From Symbiodinium microadriaticum (taxonomy: Eukaryota; Sar; Dinophyceae; Suessiales; Symbiodiniaceae), in the NCBI GenBank assembly GCA_001939145.1, contig LSRX01000342.1, forward strand, positions 57,305 to 121,304: a stretch of 64,000 bases of DNA, written 5' to 3'. A program made the translations under genes and the position numbers. Positions 36,458 to 48,200 of the stretch are shown here, piece by piece; position 1 is the first letter of the stretch; every line of letters begins with the position of its first letter. A model generated the notes under the pieces. That model was not told the origin of the DNA. It saw only the letters and a program-made list of their open reading frames with translations, and made no database searches.

Positions 36458-38470
36458 TCACTGCTGCTGTGAAAGCCGGGACGCATCAGAGATCCGGGAG
36501 ATTTTCTTTGACCACCACGGCGTCAGACAGCACAAGCCAGGCAGGCAGACGCACGCAAACCAACCTGGCACGGATGTATCTCGGGTTACGAGTTCCGTGG
36601 CCGCGCGCTTGCGGACCTCTGCAGACGCCAGGCGCTTCTGGAAACGCTTGTTCAGCCGCAGAGTGGTCACAAACTCAAGCCAGCTGCCTGGCAGAAATTC
36701 GTTCACAACTATGGCCAGAAGCTGCGCCCGGGTGATGCCTACGTACAGCCTCGCTCGCGACTCTTGGTCGGTAGCTCCGACCACTTCATCCATACCCACG
36801 CAGATCACGACCAGGTGCTCCAATCCAATGGAATTGTCACTGGAATCCAGGATGATGAACTCTTGTGAGCCTTCGACGTTGGTCGATGGCACCAGGTGCG
36901 CAGGCAGCAGCTGCCAAAAATCTTGGAAAGACTTCAGGCGAATGTTCCTTGGGCTGAACTCCTCTTCCAGCCGCTTTTGAAGTGGCGCCTCAAGCTTTCT
37001 TCGGAAGTTTTCACCTGGCACCAGCAGCGCCACACGGCCGTGAAGGCTTAATCCTGATGGTAGCGTCTCCACAACATACCACAGTGCTTTGATGGTGTGT
37101 GAGATGTACTCATCCAGTGGATCTGTGCCCTTACCAGCTTCGAAAATATATGTTTTTACCGGCGGGCCATCCGTGCCTACCGCAGCTACGGAACGCGCTG
37201 CCTCTGACAGCTGGAAGGTTCGGGCAGCCGCAGTGATTCTTTGGCTGCCTCGTATTACTTCACTCAGTTGCACCGTGTGCATGTCCGGGAAGAAGTGATG
37301 AAGCTTGATCGACTGAGATAGGTCGGACAGGACTAGGCGCTGCTTCGCGGGGAGCTCCCAAACTGAAGCTTGCTCAGCACTGACCTTGTGTGCCTCATCA
37401 ATGACCAGCAGGGACATCTCAGGCATTATGTTCACAGGTTTCAGAGAGATGCGAGGGCCGTCAACAATTGGGTACCGGAAGCCGTAATAAGGTGCATGCA
37501 TGACCGTCATCCTGCTCAAGATGCTGGACATCTTGGAGGGCGCCAACAGGACTAGCCATCGCAGCACGAAAAAAGCGAGGGCTCGGTTGGGCGCAGCGTA
37601 GCAAACAGTGGACGTTGGAGATACCCGCATCATCCGACGCATGTACTGAACCGCAACAAAGGTCTTGCCAGCGCCGGCTGGAGCTTGCAGATGCACGTCG
37701 GTATTCGCGGACTCCATCTCTTTGAGCTTCCTCAATGAGGCCAAGCCCCAAAACGAAACCAATACATGAAAGACCCCTAAAAGAACATGGGCCAAATCAA
37801 AGAAAGTGATCGTAAAACCTTCGACATGCCTCAGACCATGACACAAAATCGTGCCGGATATCAGGTGAGCCTCTCCAACTGGTGTGGCGTGAATTCCGTG
37901 AAGCTCAGGATCGTGCTCTCATAGAAGTCGAAAAACTCCCGCTTCTCCACCACTAGCTCTTGGCAACTTGGGTCCATCTTGGCAACTGCGGCGTTTAAGC
38001 ACCTGTCTAGATCTCCACTGAGAACACTGTCCCTCAGCTTATGCACCTGCTTGATGGAGTTGATCTCGACTTTCATGCCCACAGAGGCCTTGCCAGCACC
38101 AAGAAATTTTGAGGGCCTACATGTATGGATTCTGGTTTTGGACAAACCCATAAACACAAACAACTAACTAGACCCTATCATCCCTACACACCGTAATGCC
38201 TCCTAAACCCTATCATCCTTAAACTCTCTCATGCCTAAACTCCCAAGCCACCGCACCCTCAACCGGAATCCCTTACATCCACCTAAATCCCCCTACATCC
38301 CCCCAAATCCCCTCTAAATCCCGTGTACGTCCACCCTAAATCCCAGCGAGCCGGCCTTGCCATCTCGCAGCCGGGCCTCCTGGAAGCACATAACTTTCAA
38401 GTCGAAGCTTTGCAGAGCGTCCCCCAGCTCTCGAGTGCTCCCTCCAATGGCTTTCCTGGAACTCTGAGGC
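36458..38470 (-). CDS. P-loop / superfamily-1-like DNA or RNA helicase, C-terminal and core exons
   Basis: Exons 38356-~38465, 37871-38088 and 36458-37730 (TGA stop). The last exon shows a Walker A motif (APAGAGKT), a Walker B/DEAH motif (SLLVIDEAHKV), a SDLSQSIKL segment like helicase motif III, and a C-terminal QESRARLYVGITRAQ like UvrD-type motif VI. So it is an ATP-dependent strand-separating or translocating enzyme by homology; the substrate is unknown. Intron 37731-37870 is GC-AG and restores the frame (LERKLKEME). Intron 38089-38355 is GC-AG, carries CCCTAAA-like sequence, and is flanked by the 10-bp direct repeat TGGCAAGGCC. A long insertion separates Walker B from the C-terminal motifs. 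Upstream exons to about 40.4 kb probably belong to the same gene. Confidence 0.75.
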
Positions 38471-38649
38471 TTTATGGTTTGGAGCTTTGAATTGGGGATT
38501 CTGATCTTTGTGGCGCATCCTGTGCTTTGTGTCTGGTGTGTAGTTTAGTGATTGGTGTTTGAAGGTTCGGTTATATGGATACATGTCTTTGGAAACCTAA
38601 AAATCGTCCCCTTTGCTATCCTTTGTAATTCCCGTCTTGCTCCTCATCA

Positions 38650-40440
38650 AGTTGGAGCTATGCAAAACACATGGTCAGTTCATCTGAATAATGACTCAGC
38701 GTCAGAAGATCATCAGCTTCGCTTGGTCTCACGTGGTCAGTCCAGAACTCCTTGCGGGAAAAGTTGCATCTCACTCTCCACTTGACTTCTTCCACGTTCA
38801 CCTCAAGGATGGGGCCCTTGCGCCAGTAAGCGCCATCCAGAGCCTCAACCATGTCGCCCTTGTTGAACTGCGCTTTCAGGAAGCTACTCACATCAACGCC
38901 CTCGTAGTCCCAGCCCTTGGCCTCAGGAAGTTGCTGAAGGTCAATTTGTCAGTCGCAGTACCGTGCGTTAGGGGGCTCCCCCACTTTCCGTTTAGCAGCA
39001 ATAAGTCATGCTCAATGCTCGAGAAATGCAAAAAAACCTCTACTTGCGCTTCCATCCTACGCGCACGCAAACCGTTTCCCTTTTGTGGCCAACACGGACC
39101 AACACGTGTTTAAGAGCTTGCTGCTCTGAAGCAGAGACCAGCACAAGATTACGAAGAAAAGCCATGGCCCCTGAAGTCTCAAAGGTTTGACCACAACCCT
39201 GGAATCCAGCACCCCCACACATCCAGGCACATCCCGCCTTCAGTGTGGCTATCTCACACTTTTGCGACCCGCCACAGCCAATTCCATCCCAGAGATTTGA
39301 AGTCGGCAAATCTTTCATCGGCACCAAGCCCTTCTCCACCTCGTTGGGAAAGAACACGACCTTCAACCGCTGCTTTCGGCGCACAGCCTCTTCAACGCGC
39401 TCAAGCCAGACAGCATACCAACGGCATCCCCATGCCGCAGCCCTCTTGCTGTCTTCCCAGAGCTGTTGAGCCACTTGCTTCCGCTGCTCTTTCACATCTG
39501 GGCTGTCATCTGCAAAGACAACTGCGGCATTCATGGCTGTGGCCTTCTGGTAAATCATGTCGATCTCTTTCTCCGTGCACTTTGAACGGGGCTTCTTGAT
39601 GTCGTGCAGGTATCCAAAGGTCTTGTAGTCGCGTTCTCCGTAGATTCGTGCGCAGAAGCAACGGCCATCCTTGCTCTCCGGATCCTTCTCGTGCTGCCCA
39701 AGCCCATCGGCGGCCTCAAGGGAATGGACCTTTCTCACCTCCCCAAACCCTACCGACACCTGAGTAGAAACAAGCTTCAGGGCTCCTACAGTACAGGCGT
39801 GGGGCGGGCAGTTGTGCTCTCCAGTCGGACACCCAAGCAACATTTCAATCATGAGGTTGCGCGACACGAAACCAAGGGAGGATTTGGAAGGGCAAGGGAG
39901 GGCGGAAGTCCCCAGACAAAAAGGAACGCGGATACAAAACTACGATTTGTGTGTGTGTGTGTGTGTGCGCTCCCAACCTTCTGAGGCATCTATGGCAGCG
40001 AGGTGGAGATAACAGGGATTCTTGAGATCGAAGGAGTGTGTTTCCCCTTCTCCTCATCTGGTGCCTGAGCGCTCTGGAGAGCTCTAAGTGCCCCTTTCCC
40101 CCCCCCCCCCCCAACCGCCCTTAACACGGCTTGGGGTTTCGGGCGTGAACCTCAAAGCCAGAAACCCTGCAGGGCGGCCTGAAGTCTTGCAAAGTGGAAT
40201 AGTTTGGGGATCTCCATTTCATTACATACATGGCTCTTATATGACCGAATCCCTACGAGAAGAAGAAGCAGGCGCCAAGGAACAGTTTTGCTAACAAAAC
40301 CCAACTCAGCCTGGCACAGGAACACACAGGCCACGCTGTCCTCATGTTTCTCCGCCACGAGGGCATCCCAGCCGGACTTGAACTTCCCGGGAAAGGACAC
40401 CCAACAGATGCCGGCCTCTGGCTTGAGGCTGCCCGCACAA
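38650..40440 (-). CDS. Probable upstream exons of the helicase-like gene, with Tudor/Agenet-like segment
   Basis: Three coding stretches on the same strand just 5' of the helicase core. At about 38680-38930, GDMVEALDGAYWRKGPILEV followed by a W-x-V-R segment and FWTDHVRP has the layout of an Agenet/Tudor-like SH3-fold domain. At about 39255-39755 a charged stretch includes CRWYAVWLERVEEAVRRKQ and a second Tudor-like strand set (KVVFFPNEVEKGLVPMKDL). At about 40310-40440 SFPGKFKSGWDALVAEKHED ends at a likely GC donor (CQ|GCTGAG). The middle exon probably starts at VHSLEAADG after an AG. The helicase motifs downstream suggest a chromatin- or nucleic-acid-associated enzyme; joining all into one gene is inference. 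The true start was not found; the 40818-41363 ORF begins with an ATG in good context (ACCATGG), but I cannot link it. Confidence 0.5.
39950..39968 (+). repeat. (GT)n microsatellite
   Basis: Short GT run in a likely intron of the helicase-like gene. Confidence 0.9.
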
Positions 40441-42530
40441 AGGAAGGAATACAGCGGTAGATAAAGCTCCTACACCAACAGCAAAATCAGAATTCCTGAT
40501 GTTGTCGCTGTTGTCCATCAACCAGTTTGTTTATGAAAAGCAGACACGTCAAGCCTCCGGTTTGATGTGGCCGTTGTACGTGATCTCCTCTGCGCCCAGA
40601 ACGGCCGCCCTTCCCTTTGGGAGGAGGTGAAGCACGTCCAAAGCAGCCTCCCGTTGAGGGCGTTGAGAGTCTCTGCTCTGTTCAAATCTTGAGGCGAGGG
40701 GTTCATTCGTGGTTTCTGGTTCACCGTTGGGGCCAGATTCAAAATTATCATTTGTAATCCTTACTAGGGTTTTGTTGTAACAAAAATGTAAAATTGTGTC
40801 CAACAAGGATGCAGGTTTTAGGACGAGCAAATTGCAAGCGAAAACGCACACGAAACAATTGCAACTGGCCTCTTCCAGGCTGTCTGGCTCAGAGGGATCT
40901 CCAACCACGGAGGACATCCCGTGTCAGCACAGGTCATGACTATGGGAGCATAGCTGATTTCGAGCTTACCTGGAAGTGCTGATGGAAAGTTGCAGCAAGG
41001 AAAGCTGGGGACTTCATGTGGGTGGTGGCAGTCCTTGTTTTGCAAATCTTTTGTGCGTGTTACCGAACATGCCCATGCCATGAACCACTTGAGGTCCAAT
41101 GTTGCCCAAGGCAGCTGCTGGCTGACGAAATCGATCCGGCTCCGCCTGAAAACCGTGGTCCTGAGTAACCCCGTCGAGCTCCATCGACACGGTGGATGGG
41201 AATTGCCACGAAGCCGGACTACCCGCTGAACCGATGCCATATCGACCCGTGACCCGTGTTGACCCAAATGTGGAAGTCTAGCGCAACCATTTTTGCAAAG
41301 CCTGGCAATTGACGGAGTTTTCTCTGCAAAGCTGCTAACAGAAAGTTTCGGGGAAGACACCATGGTCCTCAGCCGGCAGACTGCATGTCTCCGTATCGCT
41401 CCATCAAATTCTGATTAGGTGGTGAATCTTGCCATGGCTTAGGAACCCAGGGATCGGATCAGGATCTCGAAAGTCAGACACATAGTCCCGAATGGCACGC
41501 CGTCGTGGTAGTGGCGCTGGTGATTTGAGAGACTTCAGGTCTTTATGGCCACTTCCGATTGAAAACTGTTAATGGCTAATGTCATTTTGTTGAAAGTGTT
41601 CGCAAGCCCGTCGACTCATCCACAACCACCCAGTAGACCACAAGACATACAACCTGGCGATTGACCTATCCGAGCCGAGCATGCAAACCGTTCTCCCCGC
41701 GCGGCATGCATGTCGCGGAAGAACTGCGCCCGACTGTTCTTTTCGAAGTTGGCAGGGGTGTAGATCAGCGCCACCATGTGCCGCAAGATCAGGAGCTTGC
41801 GCCTCACAGCTAAACATCTGCAGTGCCCAGGAGCTGCGTTGGTACGGTTCGGGTTATCTAAAGCCAAAGCGCCAAATGACCAAAACACGGAACCGATGAT
41901 TGTAGAGGCCACATTAAAACCTTGACGAAGCTTCTAGCCATTGGCTGAGAACGATACGGCGGAGCGTGTCCTGCAACTTGAGAAACCAGACCGCGCTGCA
42001 CCTGAGGCACCAAAAATCATCGCACCAAACATTCTCACACTAGCAGTCTAGACTCAAAGCAATCTCAGACATCTCAGATGTTCCCTTCTTTTCCGGATCC
42101 TGGCATCACACAGACGCACAGATGCATCAAGCTACCCCGGGGCGACTCTGTCCCGTCTTCGCCTCCACAGGTATCCTGAGATAGGAACACTAAAATTTTG
42201 CTTCAGTCAATGGAGACTGGGCCGAAGGAAGGCTCACGCCGAGCCCTTGGAGCAATAGCCTTTGAAAGCTCTGCGGGCGCCATCCAAAACTGCCTCCGGG
42301 TGGCAAAATCTGCTCTGTACAACCCCCGGAGGTGGACAAAACCAAACCCCAAGTGCTGCTCCTTGCCTCAGCTGCTCAGATTTTCCATGAAAAACAAAGA
42401 CAAAAATCCCAAAACAAGGACCCCTTTTTGTTGAACAGAGGACAACGTGCGACGTGCGTGATCCTGGAAAAGTCTCTTCTGGCCTGGCGCCTTTCCCGAG
42501 CAAAGCACCCCCAAACGGCATGCACAAGTA
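40440..42530. other. Stretch without a supportable gene
   Basis: Between the helicase-like gene and the exonuclease gene. Open frames exist on the minus strand at 40549-40917 and 40818-41363 (181 codons from ATG), but neither resembles a known protein. They may be 5' exons of the helicase-like gene. Few telomere-like repeats here, unlike the flanks. Confidence 0.4.
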
Positions 42531-42637
42531 AGCTTAGGGTTTAGGGTTTAGTGCAAGCCAGTAGCTGTTCAATGGCATGAGCAGGTCGTCGACAGCACCA
42601 AAGTCTCTCTCGACCTTGTTCTGAAATCCTCCTTGGG

Positions 42638-44185
42638 TCACTGCTTGGGGATGCCACGGGCCACCGCTGCCTGGTTCCCAGACTTCTTGCGCCGCGGCCG
42701 TGAGCGGCATTCCACGATCTTGCTGTTCCCAGAAGGCCGGAGTCCTGCGGCGGACCGAGCGTCCTGCCCTCGCCATGGAGGGCCCGGCGAGTCTGCCACA
42801 GATGCGCTGAACTCGCATGCTTGCTTCCGCACCGCAAGGGCCGCAAGGGTCTTGGCCGACTCTTCCGCTCCGAGAGCTCGGGCCAAGAGGCCGAGACGAC
42901 CCACAAGCTCTTGCTTGGCCATGCGAGGCTGCAAGCTCAGCCATGTCTGCAAGGATTGCTCAGGAGATGATGCCCATTCGAGAGACTTCTCTTCATCCGT
43001 GAAAGGTGCCCTCTCTGCAGCGGAACGTGCCCAGATAAAGTCTTGCTTGCTAAAGCTGCTAATGCCAAAGAGCTCGCATTGCTCCTTGAGGAAGCGCACT
43101 CCCAAGGGAACAAGCACAAGACTCGCACGCTGGGCAAAAGGCATGCCAACCTTGTCTCGAAGTTGCCCCACTTTGGCAACTGGGATCTTGGCCACACCTT
43201 GAGCTGCACAGGCTCGGGAGATGGCCCCGTGGAGCTCCTCCAAGAAGGCACGGACCTCCGCGTGCCGCTCCGCCATGTCCTTCGTTCCCACGCTGAGGCT
43301 TGCTACCGGGAGCACCAGATCACAGGCCGCCCGGGCGCGGGTGCGAAGCCTCGAAGGTGAGACCTTCTCCTCTTGCAGCAGCCGTCCTCCCAAGAGCAAG
43401 GTGAAGAAGGCGTCATCACAGGCGTATTGAAGTTGGTCCTCTGTCAGCCTGGCTGCTGCCCAGTTGGAGCAGCTTACCTTCTGGTTCTTCTCTATCGGGA
43501 GGCCGTACCGATCACAAAGCTTCTTGACTCCCGAGCCGGCAAAACCGCACTCCCTGGCCAGCAGGCTGATGTCCACGAAGCCCGCTTGCTCTGGATTCGT
43601 CGGAACTTCTATGCCAAAGGATCTTTGCAGCTTGTCCCGATCAGAAGAATCGAAACCAGCAACGACCTTCACAACAGAGCTGTCCATCAGCAGCTGCCGG
43701 ACAAAGTCGGGGAGATCAATCTCACAAGTTCGCACAAGCCAGACAGAGCCACCGAGGGCAAGCTGAATCAACGCCACGTCGTTGCTGTGCGTTTTTTTGC
43801 AACGGTCGGGCTTCCACTCCATGTCCAAGCCAACCAAACGCTCGCTGGATTCCAAGGCGGATTGGAACTTCCGCTTCATGTCCTCGAGTTGTTTGGGCCG
43901 GCCTGCACTAGCTCTGTCCAGAAGGACACGCTCTCCCTTGTGAAAGGCGACGTAGCTCGACGGCTGCACGGCCTGGGCGTCCATGGCGTCACACGAACTC
44001 AAGGGGCGGGATCCCCCCCTTAGCACGGCTGAATGAAATCTCACACTGGGCTTCAGCCACAAAGGAGACGACGCCGGATGCACAAACGTTAGGGACAGGA
44101 AGAGACGTGTTGCCAGCTCCGACGTCGGCTCGAACCATCCCTGAGCCGCAGACAAGCGCCGATCGTCGCTGCCGAGCTCCAGCAT
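42638..44185 (-). CDS. DEDDy-family 3'-5' exonuclease (DnaQ-like/WRN-exonuclease type)
   Basis: An uninterrupted 515-codon ORF. The exonuclease domain lies at roughly residues 110-280: ExoI is GLDMEW (catalytic Asp and Glu), ExoII lies in VVAGFDSSDRDKL (Asp), ExoIII is QYACDDAFFTLLLGGRL, where the Tyr and the Asp three or four residues on mark the DEDDy subclass. Such domains remove nucleotides from DNA or RNA 3' ends with two metal ions. After it come about 230 residues with no recognised domain and a basic tail (RSRPRRKKSGN). A second possible start is the ATG at 43984 (MDAQAVQPSS); the residues before it contain a hydrophobic stretch that could be a targeting peptide, so I keep the longer frame. 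A CCCTAAA tract lies just 3' (42534-42552). It is intron-poor, unlike its neighbours. Confidence 0.85.
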   Translation of the reverse strand: MLELGSDDRRLSAAQGWFEPTSELATRLFLSLTFVHPASSPLWLKPSVRFHSAVLRGGSRPLSSCDAMDAQAVQPSSYVAFHKGERVLLDRASAGRPKQLEDMKRKFQSALESSERLVGLDMEWKPDRCKKTHSNDVALIQLALGGSVWLVRTCEIDLPDFVRQLLMDSSVVKVVAGFDSSDRDKLQRSFGIEVPTNPEQAGFVDISLLARECGFAGSGVKKLCDRYGLPIEKNQKVSCSNWAAARLTEDQLQYACDDAFFTLLLGGRLLQEEKVSPSRLRTRARAACDLVLPVASLSVGTKDMAERHAEVRAFLEELHGAISRACAAQGVAKIPVAKVGQLRDKVGMPFAQRASLVLVPLGVRFLKEQCELFGISSFSKQDFIWARSAAERAPFTDEEKSLEWASSPEQSLQTWLSLQPRMAKQELVGRLGLLARALGAEESAKTLAALAVRKQACEFSASVADSPGPPWRGQDARSAAGLRPSGNSKIVECRSRPRRKKSGNQAAVARGIPKQ

Positions 44186-44189
44186 GTCC

Positions 44190-45260
44190 TGACAGGCTCA
44201 GGGGGTCACTGTCCAAAACGGTTCCTAAGTGAGCCCCTGTCATTGCTCGAAGCTGCAGCCTGCACCTACAGATGCGTGGGTATCTGCAGCTTCGCGTGAA
44301 TGGGCACGGCCATCGCACAGTGATCTGAGTGGTCTCCCCTCCGATTGAAAATCTCGGGCTCGGCTGGAAAGTTTTAATTTAGGCCTTTGAGCGCTGCTTG
44401 CTCGCGTCATCTCAGTGTTGGGATTCTGTAGGCTGTTGTTGCAGATGCACACTTCCGCGGATCTTGTACCCCAGGAACTGAGCTTAGGGCAGCTCTGATC
44501 TGACAAACAGGATATCACGTCATGGACACTGTGCAGCCCCTTCTCAAACGATTCGAGGTTGGGGGCTGGAACCCCTTTGGAAAGAGCCCGAACGCCCAGT
44601 GCAGCTACCTCTGGTGCACACTGCCAAGCTACTATTGCCAAACTCGGAACTGTCAGCAGTGAAGGATGCAATACCCGGAAGGGTAATGGGTTGCTTCTCT
44701 TGCTTGGCATTCAGCCGACGATGTCGATAATCCAAAACTTCGTTTAAAACCATCGTGCGTGGATAAGTTGAAATATCTGGCTAAGAGGCATGTTTGCCAA
44801 ATTAAGTGCCTGCAAGGAGATTCACGGCCACAAAGGTCTGTTGCCATGCTGCCGAGTAAAAACTGGTTCCAACTTACACAATGTCTGAAACTGCTTCAAC
44901 TCGCTTTTATCATGGCGTCGGGTGGTTTGAGGGCTTTGCCGCGACCTAGACGCCAACTTGGTGCCGAAAAGCCACTATGCTTCACATCCCAATCTACGCG
45001 GTGCCGCAGCTAGCTTCACCCTCAGGGTTCTTCACCCCCAAACTGTGCTCGAAAAGTGACAAACACAGCAGTCCAGCACTGAACACACCCTTTCATTCTT
45101 CTCAGCAAAGGTGAGGGGTCAGAGTCTTTAGGAGGCGAAACTCCCACCAGGGGGGCATTCGCATGAGCGAATTCAAAGCTCCCAATCCTAGGTGCCATAG
45201 TTGAAAGATCCAGCCCATTTGCTTGACAAGTGGACTTTTGTGAAACATTTCTGTTAGCAC
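44190..45260. other. Intergenic stretch
   Basis: Between the exonuclease gene and the 3' end of M1. A minus-strand ORF at 44240-44710 has no recognisable similarity and overlaps other open frames. No gene called. Confidence 0.45.
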
Positions 45261-45261
45261 A

Positions 45262-48200
45262 TCAATCCTTTTCGAACTGGGAAAAGAAGGCCAGGCGCGT
45301 GATAATTGCCACGAACTGAATTCCTACATAGCCCAGCAAGGTTTTCTGAAACGCGGGGTTCAGCGGAAGGTACACCAATTTCGTCTGGTAGTCTCCGCCA
45401 CCTGTGATGCGTGTCACCTGTGCTGAGGGAAGTGCAGATTGTTCCGAATCCGGGCTGCTGTTGAGGAAATTGACAATGTTCTCAGCATACTGATATAGTG
45501 GAAATGATATGGCTTGGCCAAAATGTAGACCTTTTGGGTACACTGATCAAGACGGAGGGTGCAGGGTGTTGGGCTTAGGGTTTCGGGTCGGAATACCTAG
45601 ACCCCAATCCCTAAACACTATAATGGAGACTCCTCATGGGCCCTTAAAACCTTGAGAGGTCTGGAGTCTTAAGATCTCAAGGCTTCTGGGTTCTTAGACT
45701 TCGGAGCAGTGTATAAGGTGGAGCTTTTTTGGTCGTATCCCAAAAGGACACAGACGTCCCGATGTCGACAGAAAAGCCAACCTCGTATGATCAAACTGTG
45801 GGGGCTTTAGGGCGTTTCGACCTACAGTGGTTTGCGTTCGAGTCGAAACCCTAAACCCCAGACCCGAAACTAAATTCAAGTCAGAATTAAAACCGGCCCC
45901 AGGGTTTAGGGTTTAGTGTTGGTCATCCTTCGAATTTCACAGGTCTCGTGTAGACTTGGCTTTCAAATCGGTCTTCAGCCTTGTGTGAAACCTGCACCCT
46001 AATTCCCAACCCTAAACCCTGAACCTTAAACCCTAACTGAACCCTAAAGCCTCAACCCTAAAACCTAAAACGGCAAGGTCCAGCCGCCAGGACATCTATC
46101 ATGTCCCGAAGGTTCGCCACAGCGGATCCGTAACCTTCGCTGCGCCCAAGCGGGTTTAGGGGTTTACGATCTGGCGGGTTTAGGCACCAGGGGTTTAATA
46201 GGGGTCTCAGGGTTTTAGGGGTTTAGGAGAGGGCTGATGGGCTTCGGGCTTCGAAACCTTTCAGGGCTTCAGGGCTCGAAGTGCTGGGCACAGAAATAGA
46301 GACGAAAAAAGTCGTCTCAAGAATCCTAGTGCACAATAAACGCTATGCCGTAAAAAACTCTAACTGCTCAGAAACTCAAGCAGTAGGTCGCCTCCTTTAT
46401 GGCCATCAGGGTCTCGGCATGGTGCATCTGCATGTAGTGGCAAGCCATGGCCTGCGGGGTTTACGTTTTAGAGCTTAGGTTTAGGGGGACCCAAAAATCT
46501 TGCAAGCCTGGCGGAGACAAACCAAAAAGAAGCCGATGAAGAGAAGAACTATGTAGCCGGCACTGAGGCTGGGGGGGCGGTTTCGGATGACGATCTGGAT
46601 GGTGGCATCCGTGACAAAGTACAGCGCGAAGCATGTATACATCACTACGACATTCTCGTAGCGGTCCAAGATGTTTTTCACGTCATTGCGGAGAATCGAC
46701 TCGCGAACTCGATTCCAGGTGTGTATATGAGCAATGGACACGCTGCGGTCGCCGTTCCACCGCATCAGAACTGCATTCAATATGCTCAGAGCGTCCTGAG
46801 CTTGCTTTAAGCCCATCAAGGTCTTCCGGAGCGTCGTCGCCAGGAGGCTGCCTTGGACTTCAGCTCGAGGCATGAAGCAAGACGAACATCACACACAGTA
46901 CTAGAGCATTACACTGTGAAAACCCCAAACCCCAAAACCCTAAGTTTAGAGGATCCGTCTTGACTGCCAAGCTGCCCAAGAGACCGAAGATCAGGGCCTT
47001 GAGAGCAAAGCACAGGATCACATCCTGGGTTGCATCAAGGAATATCAATTGAGTTGATGGATGCGAAGTTCCTGACTGTACCTTCATATAAATAACGCTA
47101 CTTCAAGTGAAGTTCCTAAACAGCAACCTTGCGTCGGACCGGCCAGGGGGAAAGAGACTGCTCGGCGGCAGCAGAGTGCGCGCCATGGTCTTGGTCCGCC
47201 CTGCGTAGCACCATGGGTTGATCCCGGGGAGGTCTGCCGCGCAACGCATCTCTACCTGCATTCCAAAAGATTCCGAAACAGAATCCCGAACAGGATTACC
47301 AGGGATACCACCAAACTCAATGGATTTAGAGCTTAGGGTTTAGGGTCTTGAAAAGTTTCCTACCTCAGGATTCTGATCCAAGAAGAAGTACACCAGAGCA
47401 AAGGCGTCGCCAGCAGGATTCACGAAGGAGCACAGAAAGGCAACGAGACCTAGAAAAAAACCTCGGACTGCTGCTAAACAGTTTAGGGTTCAAATTCACT
47501 AACTGGTCCACCTCAGGAAATTACACTACGTGCATCACATCCCTGTCTTATTTATGCTTCCGTAAGGAAACGATGCAGTTTATTATGCATCCTATTTTGC
47601 CAACAGGTTGTTAGCAATAAGAGCGCAGAAGCCGAACACGGCGTACGCGTTGATGCCGGGACCTCGGTTTGGGGGTTCGGGTCCCTAAACTCTAAGCCTT
47701 AAACCCCTTCACCTTCCAAGGCACAAACCCAAGGATTGGATTTGGGGCTGAAGGATTTAAGGTGCAGGCCCTAGGGGGTTTGTTTATGGTTGAGGTTTGT
47801 GCCAAACTCCAGCCATCGCAGCCCAGGCACAGAACTGGCGGGGCAGCTGGTCACGGATCTTTTCCTTGGCCTCAGGGAAGGGCTGCTTACGGTTTTGGGG
47901 GGAACAGGGGAAGGCTCCAGGTTCTAGGGTTTATGTGGTTGTGTTTAGTGTGTAGAGTTTAGGGTTCGGCTTCAGGATTCAGGAATTGATACGTGGGGAT
48001 TTGCGATAATAAGGGACCATAATGCCGTAGTGAGCGGGATTTGGGGTTAAGTGTCTGAAGGGACTTTAGCGGTTTGCGACTTTTGTTGAAGGGTTTGTCG
48101 GACGTTTTAGGGCTGTAGGGTTTAGGGTTGCAAACTGCAAGCGACGACCCACGAAACTGCTACGAAACGCAAGCGACGGAACTGTAAGCAACGAAACTGG

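Noticed and set aside
42633-44023. Long plus-strand ORFs (up to 216 codons) opposite the exonuclease gene
   Set aside because: Antisense shadows; the minus strand has all three exonuclease motifs.
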